Source: Chitinispirillales bacterium (GTDB lineage Bacteria; Fibrobacterota; Chitinivibrionia; Chitinivibrionales; Chitinispirillaceae). From it: a DNA stretch of 34,984 bases. This document shows, one piece after another, positions 23,004 through 29,767 of this stretch. The notes beneath the pieces were generated by a model. It searched no databases. It was given only the letters and a program-made list of their open reading frames with translations, and was not told the origin of the DNA. Where the stretch lies: the NCBI GenBank assembly GCA_031283085.1, contig JAITCM010000138.1:1-34984 (forward strand). Reading direction: 5' to 3'. The position numbers were made by a program, and so were the translations under genes. The first letter of the stretch is position 1, and each line of letters opens with the position of its first letter.

Positions 23004-23915
23004 TTACCTAAACGACATTATCAACTCCCTGACAATCAAATGCCACCCGTCAACCATCACAAACAATATTATTTTGAACGGCATGGATATCATAGCCGGC
23101 GGCAGCATCATCATACCCATTGACAGCAACACGCTGGCTACCACCATATCTATCACCAGGAACGGGATAAACAGTATGAAGCCTATTATGAAGCCCGCTT
23201 TCAGCTCGCTCGTTATGAACGCCGGGATTATCACCTCCAGCGACAGGTCGTCCACCGTGCGGGGGGGCGGGGAGCGGCTTATGCGCACAAACAGCGCCAC
23301 GTCTTTCTCCGTCACCTGCCGCAGCATGAAGTTGCGCATCGGCTTTACGGCTATGTCCACAGCCTCCTTGAACTTGATTTCCTGCGCCATATACGGCTGC
23401 AACGCCTTTTGATTGATTTCCGTAAGCACCGGCATCATCACAAACAGCGTCATAAACAGCGCCAGGCCAATCATCAACTGATCCGGCGGCAGCGACTGCG
23501 TGCCTATGGCGCGGCGCAGGAACGAGAGGACTATGACGATACGCACAAACGCCGTCGTCATTATCAGTATCGACGGGGCCAGCGCCAGCACCGTTATGAG
23601 AAACAACACCTGCAACGCGACGCTCACATCGCCGGGGTTGTTGCCGTCGGCCACGGAAAGCGTTACGCGGGGGACAGTCTGGGCGCTTATATAAACGAAA
23701 AAGCCTGTAACCAGTATCGACATGGCTAACATGGCCGTCCATACCGTAGAGAATCCGCCGTACTTTTTACGCAAACCGCCGTCGATGCCGGCGTTTACCG
23801 TGTCAGCGTTAGTATTGACATTCGTATTGACGATAGCGGCAACGCCGGCGGCAACATCCGCGCCGTCCGGTTTTCTTGTAACTTGTAACTTGTAACCGAC
23901 AGTCTCTCTCCGCAT
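23004..23915 (-). CDS. fliP: flagellar export apparatus protein FliP with a long N-terminal extension
   Basis: FliP motifs include SVALQVLFLITVLALAPSIL, TAFVRIVIVLSFLRRAIGTQ, LPPDQLMIGLALFMTLFVMM, VIIPAFITSELKAGFIIGF and the final HLIVRELIMSF. ATG 23915, with AGAGG overlapping the fliO stop, gives 303 residues. An internal ATG at codon 62 (MLAMSILVTGFFVYI, a signal-anchor-like start) would give 242, the normal size. The extra ~61 residues are low complexity (NTNVNTNADTVNAG). They include YKLQVTR, encoded by three CTTGTAA heptamers that are otherwise intergenic in this cluster. Which start is used is unresolved. Confidence 0.93.
   Translation of the reverse strand: MRRETVGYKLQVTRKPDGADVAAGVAAIVNTNVNTNADTVNAGIDGGLRKKYGGFSTVWTAMLAMSILVTGFFVYISAQTVPRVTLSVADGNNPGDVSVALQVLFLITVLALAPSILIMTTAFVRIVIVLSFLRRAIGTQSLPPDQLMIGLALFMTLFVMMPVLTEINQKALQPYMAQEIKFKEAVDIAVKPMRNFMLRQVTEKDVALFVRISRSPPPRTVDDLSLEVIIPAFITSELKAGFIIGFILFIPFLVIDMVVASVLLSMGMMMLPPAMISMPFKIILFVMVDGWHLIVRELIMSFR
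23875..23901. repeat. (CTTGTAA)3 heptamer array inside the 5' end of fliP
   Basis: Three perfect copies (23875-23881, 23882-23888, 23889-23895) are followed by CCGACA. The same sequence, CTTGTAACCGACA, occurs at 32475-32487. On the minus strand it is read in frame within fliP. Confidence 0.85.
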
Positions 23916-23917
23916 CG

Positions 23918-24469
23918 CTACCTCTTCATCTTTCCCATAAAGTTGTTGAACGCGTCCTTGAAACTCATCACGGTGGAACCGCCTTTCGAGGACGCGATAA
24001 GCTCTACGGCCTTTTCCCCCTCTATCTTCTCCAGCAAAACGACGCTCTCCGGCGTGTGGCCGAGCAGGTACACCGTGTCTGCCACGCGGATGAGCACCGC
24101 GCCGCGGTTCTGCCCGAAGTAGATTGCCTCTATAGTATCCATGTTGTTGCCGCCGCCCACCCTGGAGACGCCGGCCACCCCAAGCCGCCGCGCCCCCCAC
24201 GCCGCCGCGAGTATGATAACCGTCACCACAACCAAATAGCCGATGATACGGAGAAGGACAAAAGCGTAATTCTCGGAACGACGCGGATAGGCGCCGGATT
24301 GAGAGCTTAAACCGCCTTGAGAGACGACGCTGTCGTCGTCACCGGCGCCGGCGGCGTCCTCGTAGACTTTGTCGATGTCGAAACTGCCGATGCCGCCGTC
24401 CTGGGCGCAGGCGGGAAGCGCTACGGCTATTATTGTTATTGACAGAATTAATGTCTTGAAGAGGTTCAT
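23918..24469 (-). CDS. fliO: flagellar biosynthesis protein FliO
   Basis: A signal peptide (MNLFKTLILSITIIAVALPACAQ) is followed by an Asp/Ser-rich periplasmic stretch and one membrane helix (IIGYLVVVTVIILAAAWGAR). The cytoplasmic FliO domain comprises MDTIEAIYFGQNRGAVLIRV and VYLLGHTPESVVLLEKIEGE. FliO chaperones FliP assembly. ATG 24469 is preferred over GTG 24490. It overlaps no neighbour, but its stop lies 2 bp before the fliP ATG. Confidence 0.88.
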   Translation of the reverse strand: MNLFKTLILSITIIAVALPACAQDGGIGSFDIDKVYEDAAGAGDDDSVVSQGGLSSQSGAYPRRSENYAFVLLRIIGYLVVVTVIILAAAWGARRLGVAGVSRVGGGNNMDTIEAIYFGQNRGAVLIRVADTVYLLGHTPESVVLLEKIEGEKAVELIASSKGGSTVMSFKDAFNNFMGKMKR

Positions 24470-24498
24470 TGATTTACCGTCCCTAAACACTTGTTTTT

Positions 24499-24529
24499 CT
24501 TGTAACTTGTAACTTTAATCCTGTAACCG
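24499..24529. repeat. CTTGTAA heptamer array between fliY and fliO
   Basis: Two perfect copies (24499-24505, 24506-24512) are followed by degenerate units ending CTGTAACCGC. The array fills about half of the 67-bp gap. Confidence 0.75.
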
Positions 24530-24536
24530 CCCCCAA

Positions 24537-25598
24537 TCACTTCAAACTCTTAACCCTGTCCTCCGCCGACACCAGCGACACTACCCTGATACCGAAATTC
24601 TCGTCGACGACAACCACCTCTCCCTTGGCCACAACCTTATTGTTGACAATCAAGTCCACCGGTTCTCCGGCCATTTTGTCAAGCTCCACAATCGACCCCG
24701 GAGCCAGCTCCAAGATTCTCTTTATTGATAACTCCGACTTGCCAAGCTCGATGTTGATGTCCAACTCCACGTCCAGCAGCAAATCTATATTTTCCCTTGG
24801 GCCGTCGTAGGCGCTCTGCCTGGGCGGCGGGGGGGGAGGGGCGAACTGCGACATACCGAATGAGCCTCCCCCGCCGCCGCTGTCGCCGAAGTTTGACATT
24901 GACATATTCGTCAGCGCGTCCATCTCGCTCTGGCTTATCCCTACGTTCAGGTCAGCCATCGCGGGGGAAGACTTTGACACTTTCGTCGCTACTATCTCGT
25001 CGCCGAAGGCATTCGGTATCAGCACCGCTATATAGGAGTTGACTAAACCGGAGACGTTGAATTTCGCCATCCCCATGTCCACCGACGCGGCGTCGAATGG
25101 GGGGGCGGCGAAGCCGAATTCCGACACGGCGACGTTTCCGGCGGAGACGGATTCGCCCAAATCGGCGCCCAGCGCCGTGCTGAACGCGCCCATCACCTGG
25201 TTGAACAGCTCCGATATCGCGTCCTTGGCGTCGTCCGAGTAGGGAGCCGTACCGTCGCCCATCATCATCAAATCCACCAGTACCCCGACGACCTTCTTGT
25301 CTATGATTAGGTACATATCGCCCTCTAAGCCCGATACCAGCGAGAGCGTCAGGGCTATGAGGTTACCCGGCAGCTTCCCCTTGGCGGCGTTATAATCCGC
25401 CTTGGCGCACGACTCGTAGACGACGTCCACCGCCCTGGCCGCGGCGGTCCCAAGCACAGACGAGGCCTGCTTGCAAAAAAGCTCGAATATCGGCGCTATG
25501 GCCTTGTAGCGCTCGTCCGACGCGCCGCCCTCGCCCGCGCCCTCGCTCAAACCGTTCAGCAGACTGTCAATTTCGTCCTGGGATAGATAGTCACTCAC
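24537..25598 (-). CDS. fliY: flagellar motor switch protein FliY (CheC-like domain + FliN domain)
   Basis: This 353-residue protein starts MSDYLSQDEIDSLLNGLSEG, the EIDSLLN-type peptide that binds phospho-CheY. A CheC/FliY phosphatase-like domain follows, with the D-x3-E-x2-N motif in KDAISELFNQVMGAF. A Met/Ser/Gly and poly-Pro linker (FAPPPPPPRQ) leads to the C-terminal FliN/SpoA domain (LLLDVELDINIELGKSELSI; LELAPGSIVELDKMAGEPVD). It serves as both C-ring subunit and CheY-P phosphatase. It starts inside the fliM stop region (8-bp overlap), so translation is coupled. The poly-Pro codons contain a G8 run on the plus strand (24839-24846). Confidence 0.95.
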   Translation of the reverse strand: MSDYLSQDEIDSLLNGLSEGAGEGGASDERYKAIAPIFELFCKQASSVLGTAAARAVDVVYESCAKADYNAAKGKLPGNLIALTLSLVSGLEGDMYLIIDKKVVGVLVDLMMMGDGTAPYSDDAKDAISELFNQVMGAFSTALGADLGESVSAGNVAVSEFGFAAPPFDAASVDMGMAKFNVSGLVNSYIAVLIPNAFGDEIVATKVSKSSPAMADLNVGISQSEMDALTNMSMSNFGDSGGGGGSFGMSQFAPPPPPPRQSAYDGPRENIDLLLDVELDINIELGKSELSIKRILELAPGSIVELDKMAGEPVDLIVNNKVVAKGEVVVVDENFGIRVVSLVSAEDRVKSLK

Positions 25599-26598
25599 AA
25601 CCAGGCACCTCCTTTTCCAGAATACTGGTTATCTTCACCGCTTTTTTGCGCCCTATCAACCCAGCGCGGCCCGCCAACTTCGTCTTGCCGCCTATCTGCA
25701 CTATGAGGTCGCTGTCGTGGCGCTTGTCCAAACATATCACGTCGCCGCGCTGCAACTGCAACAGGTCCCGCATCGTAAGCGTCGTCTTCCCTATCACCGT
25801 GGACAGGCACAGCGGCACATCGCTAAGTTCCTGCTCCATAAGCTCCCGCGTCTCCGGCGTCGCCTGCCCCTGAAGCGACATCCAGTTCTCCACCGTCAAG
25901 TTGTTTATGACGCTCTCAAGCACCATGTAGGGAAAACATAAACTCATCAGCCCGGAAGCGTTCTGCATACGCACCTCCAAGCTTATCAGAATCACCGTCT
26001 CGCTGGGCGGCGCTATCTGCACAAACTGCGGGTTCGTCTCGTAAGCCTCAATCTTGGAGGTAAACGAACCGATATGCTCCCACACCGTACACAAATCGGA
26101 AAGGCCGCGCTGCACTATGCGGTTTATCACGTTCTGCTCTATCATCGTCAACTCGCGCTGATTCTCAAACGGGCGCCCCTGCCCCCCAAACAGCCTGTCG
26201 ATAATGTAAAAAACGAGCGACGGGTTTATCTCTATGATAGCCAGCCCCTCAAGCGGCTCCATACGAAACACGTAGATACAGCTCGGATTCGATATGGACA
26301 TCACAAACTCCGAGTATGTCAACTGGTCGACGCTGACGAGCTGCGTTTCTATGAAAGTGCGCAAAAAGTTTGTGAGCGTGGTGGAAAACTGGCGGGCATA
26401 GCCCTCGTGCAGGTTCTGCAGCGTACGCATCTGATCTTTGGAAACGCGGTCGGGCCTTTTGAAGTCGTAGAGCGAAAGCGGTATCTCGTCTTCTTCGGGG
26501 ACATCGGCCTTCACATCGTCGAACGACTGGTCGGCAAGCCCCCCGTCCTGCACCGCGTTGAGCAGGGCATCGACCTCTTCCTGTGACAGTATGTCGCT
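25591..26598 (-). CDS. fliM: flagellar motor switch protein FliM
   Basis: ATG 26598 (MSDILSQEEVDALLNAVQDG) has GGAG eight bases upstream and gives 335 residues; the frame is open further to 26640. The N-terminal EVDALLN peptide binds CheY-P. The middle domain includes LHEGYARQFSTTLTNFLRTF and VFRMEPLEGLAIIEINPSLV, with FGGQGRP. The C-terminal SpoA domain has VIGKTTLTMRDLLQLQRGDV. FliM with FliG and FliY forms the C-ring that sets rotation direction. Confidence 0.97.
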   Translation of the reverse strand, partial: SDILSQEEVDALLNAVQDGGLADQSFDDVKADVPEEDEIPLSLYDFKRPDRVSKDQMRTLQNLHEGYARQFSTTLTNFLRTFIETQLVSVDQLTYSEFVMSISNPSCIYVFRMEPLEGLAIIEINPSLVFYIIDRLFGGQGRPFENQRELTMIEQNVINRIVQRGLSDLCTVWEHIGSFTSKIEAYETNPQFVQIAPPSETVILISLEVRMQNASGLMSLCFPYMVLESVINNLTVENWMSLQGQATPETRELMEQELSDVPLCLSTVIGKTTLTMRDLLQLQRGDVICLDKRHDSDLIVQIGGKTKLAGRAGLIGRKKAVKITSILEKEVPGCE

Positions 26599-26626
26599 CA
26601 TCGTTACCGCTCCGTTTGAAAACGCA

Positions 26627-26655
26627 GTTACAAGCCACAAGGTTCAGGTTACAAA
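26627..26655. repeat. inverted, degenerate CTTGTAA array upstream of fliM
   Basis: GTTACAAG-CCACAAG-GTTCAG-GTTACAA is the reverse complement of the heptamer seen elsewhere in the cluster. It runs opposite to the other four arrays. Confidence 0.55.
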
Positions 26656-26700
26656 ATAAAACATCAAAAAATATAACCTGTTTTCCGTCAACTAACCCGG

Positions 26701-26935
26701 TTAGTAATTAACGATATTGCCTTTTGCGGCCTCATCTCGCTCTTTTTGCATTACACGTAAAAACTTGTCATACGCCTCTACCGCCGATATCAGGAGCCTC
26801 TATTTTTAATCCACGTATCTCAAAACGTGACACACCTGTTCTTTCTGACAGGTTTATATCAGCATCGGTCTCTACATTAAGATATTCATAGAATTTTGCA
26901 ATTAATGGCGCTAACATATTTTTGTTATCTCCCAT
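26701..26935 (-). pseudogene. small AT-rich gene broken by a frameshift, inside the flagellar operon
   Basis: ATG 26935 opens 55 codons (MGDNKNMLAPLIAKFYEYLN, VETDADINLSERTGVSRFEI, RGLKIEAP...) that end at TGA 26768. A one-base shift near 26788 instead joins a clean continuation, SAVEAYDKFLRVMQKERDEA then AKGNIVNY, ending at TAA 26701. The rebuilt protein would be about 77 residues, helical and charged. Codon use is AT-rich, unlike fliM and fliL on either side, which suggests later arrival. I do not recognise the family. It fills most of the 386-bp fliL-fliM gap. A sequencing error is the main alternative to true decay. Confidence 0.5.
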
Positions 26936-26943
26936 GTTTCCCC

Positions 26944-26970
26944 GGTAACTTGTAACTATTGCCCTGTAAC
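26944..26970. repeat. degenerate CTTGTAA array between fliL and the broken small gene
   Basis: GGTAACTTGTAACTATTGCCCTGTAAC contains one perfect heptamer with TGTAAC neighbours. It is the same repeat type as at 23875 and 32454. Confidence 0.6.
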
Positions 26971-26984
26971 TTCCCTTAGCTGCC

Positions 26985-27536
26985 CTACTGGGTAATATAC
27001 GTTGTAAACATCACGCTCCGCACTTCGCCCATCTTCGTCGGCAGCGACGCGTTTATCATGCGCTGCAAATCCTTGCATATCTTGTCGCGCTCCAACGGGT
27101 CGGTAATCTCGGTAAGCGAGAGGCTCGACATGTGTTTTATCAACATATCCTTGTACTTGGTGGGCGCCCTCTTGCGCAGTTCCGCCCCAAGCGCAATGTT
27201 CTTTTCGTCGTACTCGAACACAACCGACGCCTTGAGAAATCTATCCTCCGTCCCCGATATGTTCACCACGAAATCTATCGGCGTGTCGTCGGTCACCGCG
27301 CCCATCTTCGTCGCGGCCTCGGAGACCAGCCGCAGCGAATCCTCCTTCGCCTTTTGCGCGATTTCTTCCTCGTTGGCCGGCGGCTTGGGCACGAGCAGGT
27401 AGGTGACCGGGGCGTAGATGGCCAAAATGCCGACCACTATCCCTACGGTAAGGAACAGATTACCCTTCTTCTTGCCATCCCCGCCTTCCCCCGCGGGGGC
27501 GGCCGACGCCGCTTCCTTCTTTTTGTCATCCGCCAT
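26985..27536 (-). CDS. fliL: flagellar basal body-associated protein FliL
   Basis: The 183-residue protein has a Lys/Ala/Gly-rich cytoplasmic start (MADDKKKEAASAAPAGEGGD), one membrane anchor (LFLTVGIVVGILAIYAPVTY) and a periplasmic domain. That domain contains DFVVNISGTEDRFLKASVVF and ends EVRSVMFTTYITQ, the typical FliL C-terminus. FliL surrounds the stator units and supports torque. It follows motB by 59 bp, consistent with its role. Confidence 0.95.
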   Translation of the reverse strand: MADDKKKEAASAAPAGEGGDGKKKGNLFLTVGIVVGILAIYAPVTYLLVPKPPANEEEIAQKAKEDSLRLVSEAATKMGAVTDDTPIDFVVNISGTEDRFLKASVVFEYDEKNIALGAELRKRAPTKYKDMLIKHMSSLSLTEITDPLERDKICKDLQRMINASLPTKMGEVRSVMFTTYITQ

Positions 27537-27595
27537 AAATCACCCCGTAACACGTTTTATCGTTAATCCGGATTGCCTCGTCGCATCGCCCAATC

Positions 27596-28369
27596 TCAAA
27601 AACCCGCCCCCGGCTCGGTATAGCTCTCGTCCGACCCCCTGGGCATCACCCCGTCCTTCTTTTGGACGTAATCCACATATACCTCTATCCGCCTGTTCGT
27701 CTTCCTGTTTTCAGGCGTGGTATTCGGCGCTATCGGCCTGTACTCGCCGTAGCCTATGGCGCTCATGCGCGCCGGGTCGACGTCGCCGCTATTTGCCATG
27801 TACCGCACCACGTTTAGCGCCCGCGCCGACGAGAGCTCCCAGTTCGACGGGTATTTCGCGCTGCGTATCGGCACGTTGTCGGTATGCCCCTCCACCCGTA
27901 TCTGGCTCGCAGGCGCGGCGTTGATGACGCCGGCCAGGTCCCTGAGCACCCCATACAGCTTCGGGTTCACGTCGGCGCTTCCGGACTCGAAGCCCACCGG
28001 GTCGGCAATCTTTATCGCTATGCCCGTCTCCGTCACCTGAACCTTTATCGCCTCTTCCAAGCCCTCCTCTTTTACCTTTTCGCGCATTTTGGTCACCGCG
28101 TCTATGGCCATGCGCTTGTTCTGCTGGGTGCCGCCCATCCTCGGTATGTAGACGTCCTTCGTGATGAGTACCGACGGGAACGACTCCAGCACGCCGCTGA
28201 AGGCGTTTTGGAACGAGCTCGCCGCCACCATGAACTTGGTCGGGTCGATTGTCGACATGGCCAACAGCATAACGAAGAAGCAGAGCAGCAGCGTACACAT
28301 ATCGCCCCACGTATTCATGTACGCGGGCGCCCCCTTGGGGCCCTCCTTCTGCTTCTTCGGCCGCGCCAC
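27596..28369 (-). CDS. motB: flagellar motor stator protein MotB
   Basis: The basic N-terminus (MARPKKQKEGPKGAPAYMN) leads to one helix TWGDMCTLLLCFFVMLLAMS with the proton/ion-binding Asp23. The C-terminal OmpA-like domain binds peptidoglycan, with RVEGHTDNVPIRSAKYPSNW, ELSSARALNVVRYM and ENRKTNRRIEVYVDYVQ. At 257 residues it is of normal length. It follows motA by 9 bp. Confidence 0.97.
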   Translation of the reverse strand: MARPKKQKEGPKGAPAYMNTWGDMCTLLLCFFVMLLAMSTIDPTKFMVAASSFQNAFSGVLESFPSVLITKDVYIPRMGGTQQNKRMAIDAVTKMREKVKEEGLEEAIKVQVTETGIAIKIADPVGFESGSADVNPKLYGVLRDLAGVINAAPASQIRVEGHTDNVPIRSAKYPSNWELSSARALNVVRYMANSGDVDPARMSAIGYGEYRPIAPNTTPENRKTNRRIEVYVDYVQKKDGVMPRGSDESYTEPGAGF

Positions 28370-28378
28370 CGCTACCCC

Positions 28379-29152
28379 TTACCTCTTGTCCTTCACAACC
28401 AAAGCGCGCTGCCCCGGCTCAAGGAAAACGCTCAGCTTCTGCGCCACGATGCGCGGGTTGTCGCCGGACTGCAAAGACATTATCCCCTCCAGCATCAGCT
28501 CCTTTATCATAACCTCCTTGGCGGAATAGGTCTTCAGCTTTTCCACTGTGGGCAAACAAAAAATGTTTGCCAGAATAGACCCGTACAGCGTTGTGATGAG
28601 CGCTACGGCCATGTTCGGCCCGATAGAGGCGACGTCGCTCATGTTGCCCAACATCAGCACGAGGCCGACCAGCGTGCCTATCATGCCGAAAGACGGCCCC
28701 ATCGCCGCTAAGAAATCGAATATCTTCGCCCCGTCCTCGTGGCGGCTCTCCATGTGCGATATCTCCGTTTCGAGTATCTCCTTGATAAGGTCGGGCTCCG
28801 TGCCGTCCACCGCCAGCTGTATCCCCTGCTTCATGAACTCGTCGGAAATCTCCAGCGCCCGCGACTCCAGCGCCAGGATACCCTCGCGGCGCGCCTGCTC
28901 GGCGAACTCTATTATCTGCGTAATCACAGCCACCGGCGACCGGTTCTTTATAAAGATAGCGTTTTTAGCAACCCCAACCGCGTTCATAAGGCGGGCGGCC
29001 GGAAACGCCGCAATCGTCGCCGAAAAAGAACCCCCCAGCGTGATGTAAACGGAGGGAAGGTCGATAAACGCGTTTAGCTGGTCGATACCCATCCCGTACA
29101 ACACCAGCCCGCACGCGGCCGCCAGGCCTATTATCGTAGCCAAATCCATCAA
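28379..29152 (-). CDS. motA: flagellar motor stator protein MotA
   Basis: This 257-residue protein has four membrane helices. A cytoplasmic loop contains EFAEQARREGILALESRALE, where Arg and Glu correspond to those contacting FliG. The conserved Pro lies in AAMGPSFGMIGTLVGLVLML. The second proline region FCLPTVEKL follows the last helix. The N-terminus is MDLATIIGLAAACGLVLYG. The start overlaps the flbD stop by 4 bp. Placement of motAB between flbD and fliL differs from the Bacillus fla/che operon. Confidence 0.97.
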   Translation of the reverse strand: MMDLATIIGLAAACGLVLYGMGIDQLNAFIDLPSVYITLGGSFSATIAAFPAARLMNAVGVAKNAIFIKNRSPVAVITQIIEFAEQARREGILALESRALEISDEFMKQGIQLAVDGTEPDLIKEILETEISHMESRHEDGAKIFDFLAAMGPSFGMIGTLVGLVLMLGNMSDVASIGPNMAVALITTLYGSILANIFCLPTVEKLKTYSAKEVMIKELMLEGIMSLQSGDNPRIVAQKLSVFLEPGQRALVVKDKR

Positions 29153-29418
29153 AATTCTCCTGTTGACATATAGCCCTGTACCCTAACCCCGGACGCCGCG
29201 GGCTCCGAAGTGCCGTCAGCATTCACAACCTGTAGCGCCTGACCGCATAACTGCCTGTATTTTATAGACTTACGCACTATATCCTCTATGCCGTTGCCGA
29301 CTATGTGCTTCTTGCCGTTATTGAGCGTAATAACCGTGTCCGGCGTTGACTCGATGGTCTCAATATGGTCGGCGTTCAGGACGAACTGCTCGCCGCTTAG
29401 CTTCTGCAAGGCTATCAT
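29149..29418 (-). CDS. flbD: FlbD/SwrD-type flagellar protein
   Basis: The 89-residue protein has the small FlbD domain IALQKLSGEQFVLNADHIET, IESTPDTVITLNNGKKHIVG and SIKYRQLCGQ. This family lies between flgE and motA/fliL in many phyla and is linked to motor power (SwrD in Bacillus), not to be confused with the Caulobacter activator FlbD. The ~25-residue C-terminal tail is extra. It starts about 38 nt downstream of a good promoter and is the first gene of the second flagellar transcript. Confidence 0.88.
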   Translation of the reverse strand: MIALQKLSGEQFVLNADHIETIESTPDTVITLNNGKKHIVGNGIEDIVRKSIKYRQLCGQALQVVNADGTSEPAASGVRVQGYMSTGEF

Positions 29419-29456
29419 GGCACTTTGCCTTTTTTAAGATTTTAGCGTAAATATAT

Positions 29457-29484
29457 AATATAATATAATGTACGGCAAAGTCAA
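29457..29484 (-). promoter_or_regulatory. promoter of the flbD-motA-...-flhB transcript
   Basis: On the minus strand TTGACT (29484-29479), a 16-nt spacer and TATATT (29462-29457) lie in a very AT-rich stretch. They sit about 40 nt upstream of the flbD start and after the flgE terminator. Confidence 0.65.
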
Positions 29485-29585
29485 AATATAAAAATCAAAT
29501 TCATCTAAGGGGGCGCTATTGCCCCGCAACATCCCGCCGCGCAATATCCTTTCCTCAACGTTTTCCCCGCGCGAAAAACAAAAAA

Positions 29586-29627
29586 AACGCCGCGGGTCTT
29601 ATGGAATCCATTCCGGCCCGCGGCGTT
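29586..29627 (-). terminator. intrinsic terminator downstream of flgE
   Basis: AACGCCGCGGG (29586-29596) pairs perfectly with CCCGCGGCGTT (29617-29627), with a second GGAAT-CC-ATTCC stem inside. On the minus strand the stem is followed by a run of T interrupted by one G. It separates the flgD-flgE and flbD-flhB transcripts. Confidence 0.8.
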
Positions 29628-29654
29628 ATTATCGTTATTGCGTCCGCCAAACAA

Positions 29655-29760
29655 GGGCGACCGGGGACGGTCGCCTCTACGGTTTTTCATATACACGGGG
29701 CGATGTGGACATCGCCCCCCACGGTAATACGGGCAACGCGGGCGTTGCGCGCAACGCCCC
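29655..29760. repeat. three short GGGCG...CGCCC palindromes in a row
   Basis: 29656-29675: GGCGACCG/CGGTCGCC. 29697-29718: GGGGCGATG/CATCGCCCC. 29740-29759: a perfect 20-bp palindrome GGGCGTTGCG/CGCAACGCCC followed by CTAC. All lie in the 349-bp flgE-flbD gap, which also holds the terminator and promoter above and no gene. Confidence 0.75.
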
Positions 29761-29767
29761 TACATCA

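Noticed and set aside
23004-24200. 398-residue form of FliP starting at 24200
   Set aside because: The first ~95 codons overlap fliO in another frame and are Arg/Gly-rich nonsense. The ATG at 23915 has a good ribosome-binding site next to the fliO stop.
26760-26800. Programmed ribosomal frameshift in the small gene between fliL and fliM
   Set aside because: No slippery heptamer, stem-loop or pseudoknot is evident at the junction. Decay or sequencing error is simpler.
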